64,000 nucleotides of DNA from Alteromonadaceae bacterium 2753L.S.0a.02. GTDB lineage: Bacteria; Pseudomonadota; Gammaproteobacteria; Pseudomonadales; Cellvibrionaceae. The translations under genes were made by a program, and so were the position numbers. Positions 28,280 to 37,003 of the stretch are shown here, piece by piece. The notes beneath the pieces are model-generated. The model ran no database searches. It was given only the letters and a program-made list of their open reading frames with translations, and had not been told where the DNA came from. The stretch's first letter is position 1; every line of letters begins with the position of its first letter. The stretch lies in assembly GCA_007827375.1 (NCBI GenBank), contig VISH01000001.1:496001-560000 (forward strand), read 5' to 3'.

Positions 28280-28622
28280 TATGCTCGCTCCCCGCTTCAC
28301 TGAATAAATAACACTCTAAACGATCAAGGCTGTTATTCCACAGTGAACGATGCCGCGCCAACCAGTCGTCTACCTGACCGAGACCAGCGGCATTCAGGCT
28401 AAAATAATGACGGCGGCCTTCCACTGTTCGGTGCACTAACCGCGCAGCTTCCAATACCTTGAGGTGCTTGGAAATGGTGGGTTGTGCAACATCGAAGAGA
28501 TCCACCAACTCACTTGCTGTGCAGCGTGAATTTTTTGCGAGCGTTGCCAATATAAGCCGACGGGAGCCATCGCCCAGAGCGTGAAAAACTTTGTCCAGCT
28601 CGCTGGAATAACATATAGCCAT
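28266..28622 (-). CDS. ArsR-family winged-helix repressor
   Basis: A small DNA-binding regulator of 118 residues with the ArsR fold: VFHALGDGSRRLILATLA, then SELVDLFDVAQPTISKHLKVLEAARLV as recognition region and VEGRRHYFSLN as wing. It lacks the metal-binding Cys motif of ArsR/SmtB sensors and belongs to the class paired with AHSA1 proteins. It begins at ATG 28622, inside a perfect 24-base palindrome that is its likely operator. A GTG nine codons upstream is possible, but the promoter geometry (TTGACA at 28659-28654) puts the transcript start at about the ATG, implying a leaderless message. It probably represses its own operon. Confidence 0.9.
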   Translation of the reverse strand: MAICYSSELDKVFHALGDGSRRLILATLAKNSRCTASELVDLFDVAQPTISKHLKVLEAARLVHRTVEGRRHYFSLNAAGLGQVDDWLARHRSLWNNSLDRLECYLFSEAGSEHSGDD

Positions 28623-28659
28623 ATGGCTATATGTTGAAGAAGACTCCACTAATTGTCAA
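28611..28659 (-). promoter_or_regulatory. Promoter and palindromic operator of the arsR operon
   Basis: On the minus strand a perfect -35 box TTGACA (28659-28654) is followed after 18 bases by AACATA (28635-28630). A perfect 24-base palindrome (28611-28634, half-site ACATATAGCCAT) covers the -10 box, the expected transcript start and the ATG at 28622. Such overlap is the usual way an ArsR repressor shuts its own promoter. The palindrome is read directly; the function is inferred. Confidence 0.75.
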
Positions 28660-28665
28660 CAGTCG

Positions 28666-30531
28666 CTAAGCAAATACAAAACGCAATCGAGTTCCCATTG
28701 GGCTGGAGCGGATTTGCAGATCACCACGCAACTGTTCAGCCCGATAGCGAAGATTATTTAAACCGCGAGAAATTGCTGCGCAGTTGCAATCGAAGCCACG
28801 ACCATAATCTTCGATTTCAATAAACCAGCACCCCATATCATCTGCGCCACTGGAGATTCGCAACTGACCAGATCCGGAATGCTTGATCGTGTTGGTGACC
28901 GATTCCTGAATAATTCGCATAAGGTGTAAGCACTGCTGCGGGCTTAGGTTTACGTTGTTTGGCAGCTCCTGAATCTCCCAAATAAGCCCTATGTTGGCAC
29001 GCTCCAAAGGCCCCGCCAATCGCTGACGCATTGTACCCAATAGCGTATTAACATCCCCCAGCATCGGATCTAACGAGTCGATAACCATGCGTAAATCGGC
29101 AATACTTTGAACCACCTGCTCGCGCACACCACACAACGCTTTGTCGGTGTTACCTTCCAGCTGGGCAGCGACCGATACCAGTTGGCCGCCGATGCCATCG
29201 TGCATATCACGCATAATACGTTCACGCTCTTCGGCAAGCACTTTTTCACTTTCCAGGCGCTGAAAATCCCTATATTGCTTTTGCAATTCAATTTCTTTCT
29301 GACGAATTTTTTGCTCTAAATTGTGGCTTAACTCTTCTGCGATATTGAGGGAATTAACAAAGCGACGCACCAAAAACCAAGTGAAAAGAATTACAGCTGG
29401 TAATGCACTGTACTGAATAATCAAACCTTCCGATCGAGATCGCAAGTTATTAACCAGGAGAATATCGTGCAGGCCAAACACCAGCATCGGCACCCCCACT
29501 ATAATCATCAACAAGGCATGCTTATTACGGGTATGAAGATATTGCTGTACCAAATAGCCAATACAGTAACTTCCAATTACGATAAGAACAGCATCCCAAT
29601 AGCGGTAGCCAATCACGAGTATCGATTCAACATCGGGCAGAAAAAATATGCCGCAGCCGAACAGCGAAAATAGCAGAGCTACAGCCTCGAGCCTTGGCTT
29701 TTTATCTCCCAGATAACGATGATTAAAAATCATCATAAGCACCACTGTCCAGCCGAGCGTTGTCATTATCAGGGCTTCCCAAAGCCGCGCGCTCACCGGA
29801 ATATCGGTAACAAACAAATTAAAATTATGAACAGACCATATAACGAGCTCGGCGGAGAAGACCAAATAAATGGTGTCTTTTGTACGCGCGATCCAGAATA
29901 GAAATACAACGACGGCAAGCAGTAACATACCAACTGTTGCCCAGTACACCAGATCGATACGTATCAGTTTTTTCCAATCGCGATACGGCTGTATAAAGTT
30001 AGCAGGACCAACGAAAATCTGATCAAGAAACCCTTGCCGGTACGACGCGGCTTTAACGCGTAGCAGTAATTCATTTTCCAATTCAAGCAATTGGCTATTG
30101 AATTCAAAAAGCAGCGGTCGATTGTGATTACGGGAAACCGGATCTGCAAATTTTCCGGCACGCCCCACCCAAACACCATTGAGGTAGACCTCTGCGTTAT
30201 GACTCACATAAGGCAAATAAATTGCCCAAACCTTCTCGCTTGAGTGCTGCCTGGGGAAGTTGATGCGATACCAAACTTGTCGCGCCTGATAGTCGCCCTC
30301 AAGCCAACTATCGGGAAGCTTTGCCTCATGCCATTTATCACTAAGTAACGCGGGAGATTCAAAGTCGCTCGCCTGCATTTGTACAGCAGTAAGCGGCGAT
30401 ATCGGTGGCTTGGGGAAGATATCGAAAGGTGGGTGCAAGGTTACAAGATTCAGCGCCAACCAATAGATGCACAGGGCAATCAGCTGCGCTGTTTTGCCAG
30501 ACATTGTGCGTTTCAGCGAAGCTCGCAGCAT
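28666..30531 (-). CDS. NarL-type sensor histidine kinase with an extracytoplasmic jelly-roll domain and a multi-helix membrane module
   Basis: An inner-membrane kinase of about 621 residues. A first membrane helix precedes a periplasmic galactose-binding-like domain (about 60-175; WYRINFPRQ, VYLNGVWVGRAGKF, ELLLRVKA). About seven membrane helices (190-390), a coiled coil and a HisKA_3 domain with the phosphoacceptor His444 in ERIMRDMHDGIGGQL follow. A HATPase domain with DYGRGFD ends the protein. This layout resembles 7TMR-DISM kinases that sense ligands, possibly sugars, in the periplasm. The divergent gene at 30742 encodes a NarL-type response regulator and is the obvious partner. Start is uncertain: ATG 30531, GTG 30552 and ATG 30504 are all possible. 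Confidence 0.88.
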   Translation of the reverse strand: MLRASLKRTMSGKTAQLIALCIYWLALNLVTLHPPFDIFPKPPISPLTAVQMQASDFESPALLSDKWHEAKLPDSWLEGDYQARQVWYRINFPRQHSSEKVWAIYLPYVSHNAEVYLNGVWVGRAGKFADPVSRNHNRPLLFEFNSQLLELENELLLRVKAASYRQGFLDQIFVGPANFIQPYRDWKKLIRIDLVYWATVGMLLLAVVVFLFWIARTKDTIYLVFSAELVIWSVHNFNLFVTDIPVSARLWEALIMTTLGWTVVLMMIFNHRYLGDKKPRLEAVALLFSLFGCGIFFLPDVESILVIGYRYWDAVLIVIGSYCIGYLVQQYLHTRNKHALLMIIVGVPMLVFGLHDILLVNNLRSRSEGLIIQYSALPAVILFTWFLVRRFVNSLNIAEELSHNLEQKIRQKEIELQKQYRDFQRLESEKVLAEERERIMRDMHDGIGGQLVSVAAQLEGNTDKALCGVREQVVQSIADLRMVIDSLDPMLGDVNTLLGTMRQRLAGPLERANIGLIWEIQELPNNVNLSPQQCLHLMRIIQESVTNTIKHSGSGQLRISSGADDMGCWFIEIEDYGRGFDCNCAAISRGLNNLRYRAEQLRGDLQIRSSPMGTRLRFVFA

Positions 30532-30741
30532 TCTCCAAATCCAGATATACACCGGTTCCGCCGGTTATCGTCCTGGCAAGAGACCTGCTATTTCAATCGA
30601 ATTTTAGCAATATACCAAGTTTTTGGTACGAAATAAGCTGTTATCTTTATTAGACTATGGGCGAAGGTCGCGGCATCGTCGAAGTATTTAACAATTTTTG
30701 CGAAAGCAGTTTTGAAGGGAGAGGGGTGTTAGCCCTGTTGT

Positions 30742-31386
30742 ATGTCCAAAACCAAGATTTCTATTGTGATTGTGGAAGACGATACCGGTATTCGTCAGCA
30801 GCTTATAGATACCATCAATGGTGATAATAAATTTCAGCTCAAGGAAAGTTGCGCAAACTACCAAGCCGGCTTGGAAGCTTTGGAGTCTCACAAACCGGAT
30901 GTGCTGCTCGTTGACCTTGGACTTCCCGATGGATCAGGCGCAGATTTAATTGCACATATTTATAAGAAACGCTTCGACACTCAGGCCATAGTGCTCTCAG
31001 GCTTTCAGGACGAAACCGTGGTATTTAAAGCCCTGGAGGCAGGTGCACAAGGCTATATCCTCAAGCAAGACTCAAAACAATATATTCTTGGCGCTATAGA
31101 GCAAATGCTTGCTGGTGGCTCCCCCATTAGCCCGGTAATTGCACGCTTGTTGCTGCAAAAATTTAATCGACCCGATTGTTCCAACTTACTGCCCGAAACG
31201 CTGACGGAGAGGCAGATAAGCATCCTAAAATATGTCAGCCAAGGTTTTTCCTCCGCAGAAATTGCCGAAAAGTTAGGACTTTCCTACCACACGGTAACCA
31301 CACACATTAAGAATATCTACAACAAACTACAGGTAAATAGTCGCACAGAAGCGCTCTATGAGGCTCGCCGACTCGGTTTGCTGTAA
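30742..31386 (+). CDS. NarL/LuxR-family response regulator
   Basis: A two-domain response regulator of 214 residues. The receiver domain (about 6-125) has the acidic pair in VEDD, phosphoacceptor Asp58 in LLVDLGLPDG and the conserved Lys in YILKQD. The LuxR-type helix-turn-helix (about 150-212) reads LTERQISILKYVSQGFSSAEIAEKLGLSYHTVTTHIKNIYNKL. It is encoded divergently from the histidine kinase, with about 200 bases between, and should be phosphorylated by it. The lipoprotein gene starting 58 bases downstream on the same strand may be part of the same output. Confidence 0.94.
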   Translation: MSKTKISIVIVEDDTGIRQQLIDTINGDNKFQLKESCANYQAGLEALESHKPDVLLVDLGLPDGSGADLIAHIYKKRFDTQAIVLSGFQDETVVFKALEAGAQGYILKQDSKQYILGAIEQMLAGGSPISPVIARLLLQKFNRPDCSNLLPETLTERQISILKYVSQGFSSAEIAEKLGLSYHTVTTHIKNIYNKLQVNSRTEALYEARRLGLL

Positions 31387-31443
31387 CTCTTCGAAATTAA
31401 CAGTCCAGCACTATATTTTGTTGGATAAAAAAGGAAAAACCTG

Positions 31444-33225
31444 ATGTTGCGATACAAAAGATTGATGCTGGCCATGCTATTCCCGATCACATTACTATTC
31501 ATTGGATGCGGTGGCGAGGGCGGCGGAAAAAAAGAAGGTTCCATCAATCAGAACACTGATGTAACTGGCTCCATCCAACTCCCCGCCGGAGTCGCCACTG
31601 ATGGCGAATACCCCGCCTCTGTTCATGCGTTCTACACCGAGGGTTGTACCGAAACACCGCCCGCCCCGGTGTATTCCGATGAAAACGGCGATTATGCCAT
31701 TACAGTAAATTGTGGTGCAGACAGTGACGGAAAGATATATCTCGTATATGCCAGCCGCAGTGGTGATTATGCCCTGCTGCTCTTGGTTACGGATACCAGT
31801 GATGTTGTATCGTTTTCCGAAGCCGTCACCTTGCAGCCGCAGTTGCATGCAAGCGTCGACGTACAAATTGCAGAAGGGTATAACAATGCCTTCGACAAGC
31901 TGGATCTCACCTTTGGAATTCATCACCGCAGCGGTGCGGACAGTTTCACCATTCCCATTGACAGTGTTACTAACGTCGATGGTGACCGGATATTCGAAGA
32001 TCATCACCAAACATTAACTACCAGCGATCAAGTAATCATCAGCAGGGTGCCATATTACGAAAATGGTCAGGCGCTCGTCGTTGAAGGAGTTTTGATTGGG
32101 AATTATGGTAATGACAACGCCCCGACAAACGGAACCTTGGAATCTCACCGTGATTTCGCGCCCCACGAGCTCACCAGCCCTATTGAGCTGGAATTGGCGT
32201 TTGTTAATACCGACGAAATACTAAAACAGGAGATTCGATTTACTACTGAAGGCGAGTACGATCCCGAAGCCCCATCGGGCATAAGTCGCGCCGGGAACTC
32301 TGCAACCATCAGTTTGAGTAACATCCCCTATCGCCAAGATATTTTTCATTTAATCCCATGGTTTATGAAAAATCTAAGCGTGTCTATCAACGGTGAGGCA
32401 CTTGTTTCCGGTGAAGAGTGGCAATTGGATTTGTCGATAACGCCCATTGAAGATGTGGTTCTCGATATTCTCAATGTGGTAAGCGGAGAAGCCAGTAGCT
32501 ACTCCTACCACTTTTATCCCGATACACTTGATGGCAACACAGATCTGATGTTTTCCTATCGAGTTGATTCGGAGATTCGTGGAATTTACACCAATAGCTC
32601 TAATCCCCATTTCTTTAAACCTCTTCAAAATTATGAAAACTACAACTTGTATGTGGATTACACCGTTAACACACTAGAACTCAAATTTACCAAAGCTGAA
32701 GAGCTGCAGCAGCTTTTCATTAACGGCGTTGCTTACCCGGAAGAAACTAATTTTGCGGACGAAACCTACACCAAAATTGAGCCAGAAGTTTTCGAGGGCG
32801 ATAATCTGTTTGAGATTGTGGTGCTACCTGAGAATACCTCGGCAAGCAGCGAGTATCTGCTCACCGTTGTAAAATCAAAACCTGAAAACGCTAATCTACG
32901 CACTTTGAGCGTGAGCCGTAATTTCATTGAATTGCTCAGCGGTTTCAGTGAAGAGATAACCCAATATTATCTCACCACCGAAGAAGAGCTTGTGGGCATT
33001 ACGGCTAACGCCTACGCCAGTGCAAATATTCGTTTACTGGTAAATGGCACAGAAATAGCGACAGGGCGCACCCAACTTGACAGTGCTACCGCGCTGGAAC
33101 CGGGAGTAAACACGATAAAACTTGAAGTAAGCTCGGCCGATGGAACGGTAACCAAGCAGTATAATATTGAAATTACCCGTGGCGCCGATTGCATGACCGA
33201 TACAGATCTACCATGTACGACATAA
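31444..33225 (+). CDS. Lipoprotein with a C-terminal cadherin-like beta-sandwich domain
   Basis: The N-terminus is a lipoprotein signal (LFIGC, Cys22) followed by a Gly-rich stretch. The body of 593 residues is beta-rich. The region GVATDGEYPASVHAFY...ENGDYAITV resembles a carboxypeptidase-regulatory-type sandwich. The last about 170 residues hold two units like the cadherin-like beta-sandwich family (PF12733): the second starts NANLRTLSVS and ends NTIKLEVSSADGTVTKQYNIEITR. It is likely anchored in the outer membrane or periplasm and involved in surface binding. It lies 58 bases after the response regulator and may be co-transcribed with it. Function is unknown. Confidence 0.7.
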   Translation: MLRYKRLMLAMLFPITLLFIGCGGEGGGKKEGSINQNTDVTGSIQLPAGVATDGEYPASVHAFYTEGCTETPPAPVYSDENGDYAITVNCGADSDGKIYLVYASRSGDYALLLLVTDTSDVVSFSEAVTLQPQLHASVDVQIAEGYNNAFDKLDLTFGIHHRSGADSFTIPIDSVTNVDGDRIFEDHHQTLTTSDQVIISRVPYYENGQALVVEGVLIGNYGNDNAPTNGTLESHRDFAPHELTSPIELELAFVNTDEILKQEIRFTTEGEYDPEAPSGISRAGNSATISLSNIPYRQDIFHLIPWFMKNLSVSINGEALVSGEEWQLDLSITPIEDVVLDILNVVSGEASSYSYHFYPDTLDGNTDLMFSYRVDSEIRGIYTNSSNPHFFKPLQNYENYNLYVDYTVNTLELKFTKAEELQQLFINGVAYPEETNFADETYTKIEPEVFEGDNLFEIVVLPENTSASSEYLLTVVKSKPENANLRTLSVSRNFIELLSGFSEEITQYYLTTEEELVGITANAYASANIRLLVNGTEIATGRTQLDSATALEPGVNTIKLEVSSADGTVTKQYNIEITRGADCMTDTDLPCTT

Positions 33226-33559
33226 AAAGAGGCCGTGTAAACGCAAATATACTCAGCTCCAGCGGCGCTTAATCTAAAGAATACAGGCGCCGCCGCCATT
33301 TAAAGTCAACCTACAATAGTGCAACTCAAGACAAGCCCAAACGCTAGATCACAAAGCGCCCGGAATAATCCACGTTCAGCAGGCTAGAAAATAACAGCCT
33401 GCTTAGACTATCCAGCCATCCACCGATGAACAACGGTTTACTTTATAAGTAGCTACCACGCCGGTACAATAGGCATAGATTTCACGGAATCGCTCAGTTT
33501 ATAACCTGAGTCTGATTTATACCCAGGAGATGGAAGTACAAACCAGTAAAGGACTGCTC
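33226..33559. other. Intergenic region
   Basis: About 330 bases with no supported gene. A loose inverted repeat (AGCGGCGC near 33260 with GCGCCGCC near 33290) could fold after the lipoprotein gene but has no T-run. The AAAGGA for the next gene lies at 33548-33553. Confidence 0.4.
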
Positions 33560-34276
33560 ATGCTCTCTACCAATAGATTTTTTGGAGTAATGTCATTACT
33601 CCTCGCTTTCTCTTTTTCGTGTTGCACCTTCGCTGCCAATAGACCAAACAATACTTTTACCGACTCGGACATTCCAAAATTCAAAGCAGGTGCCAAAATA
33701 TTGGTGCTACCTCTCAACTCAGGCTTAATACTAAAGCAGCAAGAAGTGGACGATGTTGAGAAGGAAGTCATCAAGCAACTGAGTCAAGTTGGAGCAGCGC
33801 CGATTCAAGGACGTATAAATAACCAGCAGGATTACGTCCAGTACTTGATCATGACGTCACCAAAAGGGTTTCAATCGACAGAATTACATGCCGCAAAAGC
33901 CGAGTTTGCCCGCGAAGTGGGTGGCAATTACGAATTGGTGGTAATGCCGACGGTATACCAAGCAGCTGGCGAGTTGAAAGTGGATTATTTATATCTTGAA
34001 GGTGCCAAAATTAAAATAGAGTTTAAAGGCTCCATCAACGCCAACTTTAACGGAAAGCAACTTGGCACTGTTCTTAGATTGGACATTATTACATCAAATG
34101 GACACTGGTTAATGGCCGTTCAGGGGGGCATCGCCATGCCAAGCTACGCTAATTTGCACACCCACGAATTTATTCGAAAAGAGTATCTTTTCGCGAGAAA
34201 AGCCGACAAAAACTCTTTAAGAAAAGGGGTTAACATCGCCATAAAACCCGTTAAGAAAAAGTTGAAGTTCAAATAA
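33560..34276 (+). CDS. Exported protein of unknown function
   Basis: About 238 residues with a signal peptide ending CCTFAANR. The mature part has the pattern KFKAGAKILVLPLNSGL, EVEKEVIKQLSQVGAAPIQ and NYELVVMPTVYQAAGEL. It loosely recalls the strand-helix layout of periplasmic proteins that assemble outer-membrane factors, but I do not recognise a family. The C-terminus is very basic (KPVKKKLKFK). I chose ATG 33560, with AAAGGA seven bases upstream, because the ATG at 33530 sits directly on an AGGAG with no spacing. The next gene, an outer-membrane barrel, is 95 bases downstream on the same strand. Confidence 0.65.
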   Translation: MLSTNRFFGVMSLLLAFSFSCCTFAANRPNNTFTDSDIPKFKAGAKILVLPLNSGLILKQQEVDDVEKEVIKQLSQVGAAPIQGRINNQQDYVQYLIMTSPKGFQSTELHAAKAEFAREVGGNYELVVMPTVYQAAGELKVDYLYLEGAKIKIEFKGSINANFNGKQLGTVLRLDIITSNGHWLMAVQGGIAMPSYANLHTHEFIRKEYLFARKADKNSLRKGVNIAIKPVKKKLKFK

Positions 34277-34371
34277 ACAAGCTTCGACACCCTATTAACT
34301 TTGTAAAAAGCATACCATTTGTAACCTACATATTACACAAAACAAAAATCAAATCACCATTGAGCATATCC

Positions 34372-34956
34372 ATGAAACATCGTAAAACACAAGCTATTAC
34401 ATTACCCAGTTTTTCACTTATTCTACTTATTACAGTCATTATTCCCCGTCTTGCATTGGCCGAGCCAGATACGAGAGGTTTTTATTTAGGGGGTATGCTT
34501 GGCAAGATGACTATCTCAGAAAACTCACCCGACTACGATCTAAATGAAAACACGGAGCTTTATGGTGTACTCATGGGTTATCACATCACCCGTAATTTCG
34601 GTGTGGAACAAACTATTCTGATTGGATCAGATGACAATTTTTTCAGTCAGTCACTGTCTATAGCCCCAAAAGCAACAGTATTTTTTAACGACAAATTGAG
34701 TATTTTCGGTAAGCTGGGATTGGCAGCATCCCTTCTCACGCAAGACGTAGAAAGTGATGAATATGGTTGGTGGGACAACCAATCTGGCTTTGGTTTTACG
34801 TTAGGCGCAGGAATTAATTTGGCTCTCACAGACAGCCTTTACCTCGGTGCTCGTTATGACTATCTCAAAATTGACATGGAAGACAGCGATAACAGAGTAG
34901 CAGATACGGATTTTGACTTCGATTGCGTCACAATGAATTTGTATTACCAGTTTTAA
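34372..34956 (+). CDS. Small outer-membrane beta-barrel protein
   Basis: The protein has about 194 residues. A signal peptide (ending LALAEP) precedes an eight-strand-type barrel: RGFYLGGMLGKM opens it and alternating aromatic strands follow (ELYGVLMGYHI, SIFGKLGLAASLL, SLYLGARYDYLKI). It ends in a C-terminal Phe (NLYYQF), the usual signal for barrel assembly. It fits the OmpA-like transmembrane / outer-membrane beta-barrel (PF13505) family without a peptidoglycan-binding domain. I prefer ATG 34372; the frame also starts with a TTG at 34360. Specific role unknown. Confidence 0.8.
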   Translation: MKHRKTQAITLPSFSLILLITVIIPRLALAEPDTRGFYLGGMLGKMTISENSPDYDLNENTELYGVLMGYHITRNFGVEQTILIGSDDNFFSQSLSIAPKATVFFNDKLSIFGKLGLAASLLTQDVESDEYGWWDNQSGFGFTLGAGINLALTDSLYLGARYDYLKIDMEDSDNRVADTDFDFDCVTMNLYYQF

Positions 34957-35068
34957 GACTGGTCATATTAAGGAAAATTTAAATTATCCACAGAATACTT
35001 AAACCGCGGCACCTATTTACCTCGCAGTAAGTGAGTGAATCACCAAGAGTAATTTCTCGGAGAAAATT

Positions 35069-35434
35069 TTGAATTTGCTGCGCTACAACGAATTTTGCGA
35101 ATCCCTACCGGCCACCACACATGTTGTGCAGTGGGGTGATTCGCATGTTTGGAAAGTCGGCGGTAAAGTTTTTGCTATCGCGGGTTGGGCGAAGTCGGAT
35201 GACTTAGCGGTTTCGTTTAAGGTTTCAGACAACAATTATGAAATACTAAAAGATGAACCCGGTTTCAAGCCTGCTCCGTACCTGGCTTCGCGAGGCATGA
35301 AATGGATTCAACAGCTAGACACAAGTGGCAAAAAGGAAGACGATTTAAAGTACTATATCAAAGAATCTCATCGCATTGTTTCTATGGGGTTAACGAAAAA
35401 ACTACAGAAACAACTGGGATTAAATCAGGCTTAA
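35069..35434 (+). CDS. MmcQ/YjbR-family protein
   Basis: A cytoplasmic protein of 121 residues of the MmcQ/YjbR family, whose members have a CyaY-like or double-wing fold and no firmly known function. Typical elements are the N-terminal LRYNEFCESLPAT, HVWKVGGKVFAIAG, VSFKVS and the C-terminal ESHRIVSMGLTKKLQ. It begins at a TTG codon, with GGAG about six bases upstream at 35059. No neighbour suggests a pathway. Confidence 0.82.
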   Translation: MNLLRYNEFCESLPATTHVVQWGDSHVWKVGGKVFAIAGWAKSDDLAVSFKVSDNNYEILKDEPGFKPAPYLASRGMKWIQQLDTSGKKEDDLKYYIKESHRIVSMGLTKKLQKQLGLNQA

Positions 35435-35552
35435 ACTTTTCACGGGCCTTATCCAACACAGAACTTATCCAATAGACACCTTTTTAATTGGCGCCCATTA
35501 GTTCAGAACGACAACAAACCATAATGAGGTGTTAGAGCTCTTCGAGTTTACG

Positions 35553-36698
35553 CTACAATAGCAGATGGGCCGTGTCCACCTGAAGGTATATTTTGACATT
35601 CTGCTCATCGACAATAATAATATCCTGCAGATTATCCTGATTAACATCTCCCACGGTAACTTTGTTGCCACCCATTCCGATATCCACAGCGCTATCAACA
35701 AACTTGCCTTGTCCGGCATTAAAGAATATCTGGTTGGGTTGATCTTTACTGTTAACGGCGATCACATCCGGTAGAAAATCATTATTTAAATCACTTATCA
35801 CAACGCCATAGCAATCGTTTTGACCAATAGCTTGCGATTTTATAAATTTGCCATTGCCTCCATTCAACCATATTTCAATACCTTTAGGTTGCTTACCCCA
35901 TGCACCCTTCGCGATTACAATATCGGGATTTGCATCACTGTTAATATCTCCCAAGGCAAAATCAATATTTTCACCCTGCCCCAAGTCAGCATAAAGTTTC
36001 GACAGAATTCCCTTTCCGTTGTTTATCCACAGCCTATTTTTGGCATTTCCGTTTAATACTATTGCGTCTAAATGATTATCGTTGTTTGCATCGATAATTT
36101 TGACCCGCCGGGCAGCAACTGGCTCCCCAAGCACCTGGTCAGATTTTTCAAATACACGATTACCTTTATTTATCCAGATCAAATCGTCCCCACCAGCATT
36201 ATCACTATACGGATGATTTGCCATAATTACATCTAATAGACCGTCACCATTTATGTCGCCCAAAGCGGCACTACTGGCATTGGAACTTTCAGAAAATTTC
36301 AAATTTTCTCTGTAGTTTCCGAGGCCGTCATTCCACCAGATGCGGCTATTATCGCCATTATTCCAATCCCCATTGGCGAAGAGAATATCCGGTTGACCAT
36401 TGCCATCAATATCTGCCACCGACACGCTGTTGGATTTGGCCTTACCAATCAATTGCGGATGAATATCGAATTTTCCCAGACCTTCATTTCTGAACACTTT
36501 GGAGGGCAGCGCCCTGTTCCACAATCCGTTAGCCACAACTATGTCAAGGTCTTTATCGTTATCAACATCTGCCAACGCAACATCATTACCACCAATATTT
36601 TCGATAGATTGCGACAGTGCGTATGTGAGCGTTTGCTTTTCGGCAGCCTGACCCGAAGCCGTCAGAAGCGCCAATAAAAAAATAGATTTAAACAGCAT
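35553..36698 (-). CDS. Exported FG-GAP/VCBS-repeat protein
   Basis: A secreted or periplasmic protein of 381 residues. A signal peptide ending GQAAEK precedes about six or seven FG-GAP/VCBS blades, each with a calcium-binding DxDxDxxxD loop such as ADVDNDKDLDIVVANG, ADIDGNGQPDILFANG and GDINGDGLLDVIMANH. The arrangement should form a beta-propeller like those of integrin-type adhesins. It stands alone between convergent and divergent neighbours. Ligand unknown; the calcium loops suggest function in seawater-like calcium. Confidence 0.88.
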   Translation of the reverse strand: MLFKSIFLLALLTASGQAAEKQTLTYALSQSIENIGGNDVALADVDNDKDLDIVVANGLWNRALPSKVFRNEGLGKFDIHPQLIGKAKSNSVSVADIDGNGQPDILFANGDWNNGDNSRIWWNDGLGNYRENLKFSESSNASSAALGDINGDGLLDVIMANHPYSDNAGGDDLIWINKGNRVFEKSDQVLGEPVAARRVKIIDANNDNHLDAIVLNGNAKNRLWINNGKGILSKLYADLGQGENIDFALGDINSDANPDIVIAKGAWGKQPKGIEIWLNGGNGKFIKSQAIGQNDCYGVVISDLNNDFLPDVIAVNSKDQPNQIFFNAGQGKFVDSAVDIGMGGNKVTVGDVNQDNLQDIIIVDEQNVKIYLQVDTAHLLL

Positions 36699-37003
36699 AT
36701 AAACATTATCCTTTTTATAGGTGTTTACGCGAGAACCATTAATAAATTTCCGTGAAGCTGTTGCAAATGCAAAATTACCACAATCACCCCATTCATCCCT
36801 TGTATGAATTCAGAAGATTAAATCGCCCTATAAAAATAATAGCGCTCACCCTATTGCTCTTGTAGCAGCGGTAGTACTGTGCAACAACTGCAAAGTTACG
36901 TAAAGATACGTAAAGTTACCATCCAAGCCCCTGCATCCATTGAACTTAGCGCATACACTAGGCGTCGAACCTGCCGTTACTCGTTACTAACCCCGGAGAT
37001 GGT
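36699..37003. other. Divergent promoter region
   Basis: About 305 bases between the FG-GAP gene and the intradiol dioxygenase gene. It must hold both promoters. The short direct repeat AAAGTTACGTAAAGATACGT near 36893-36912, continuing as AAAGTTACC, is a threefold iteration of a nine-to-ten-base unit and could be an iteron-like binding site. I see no gene. Confidence 0.45.
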
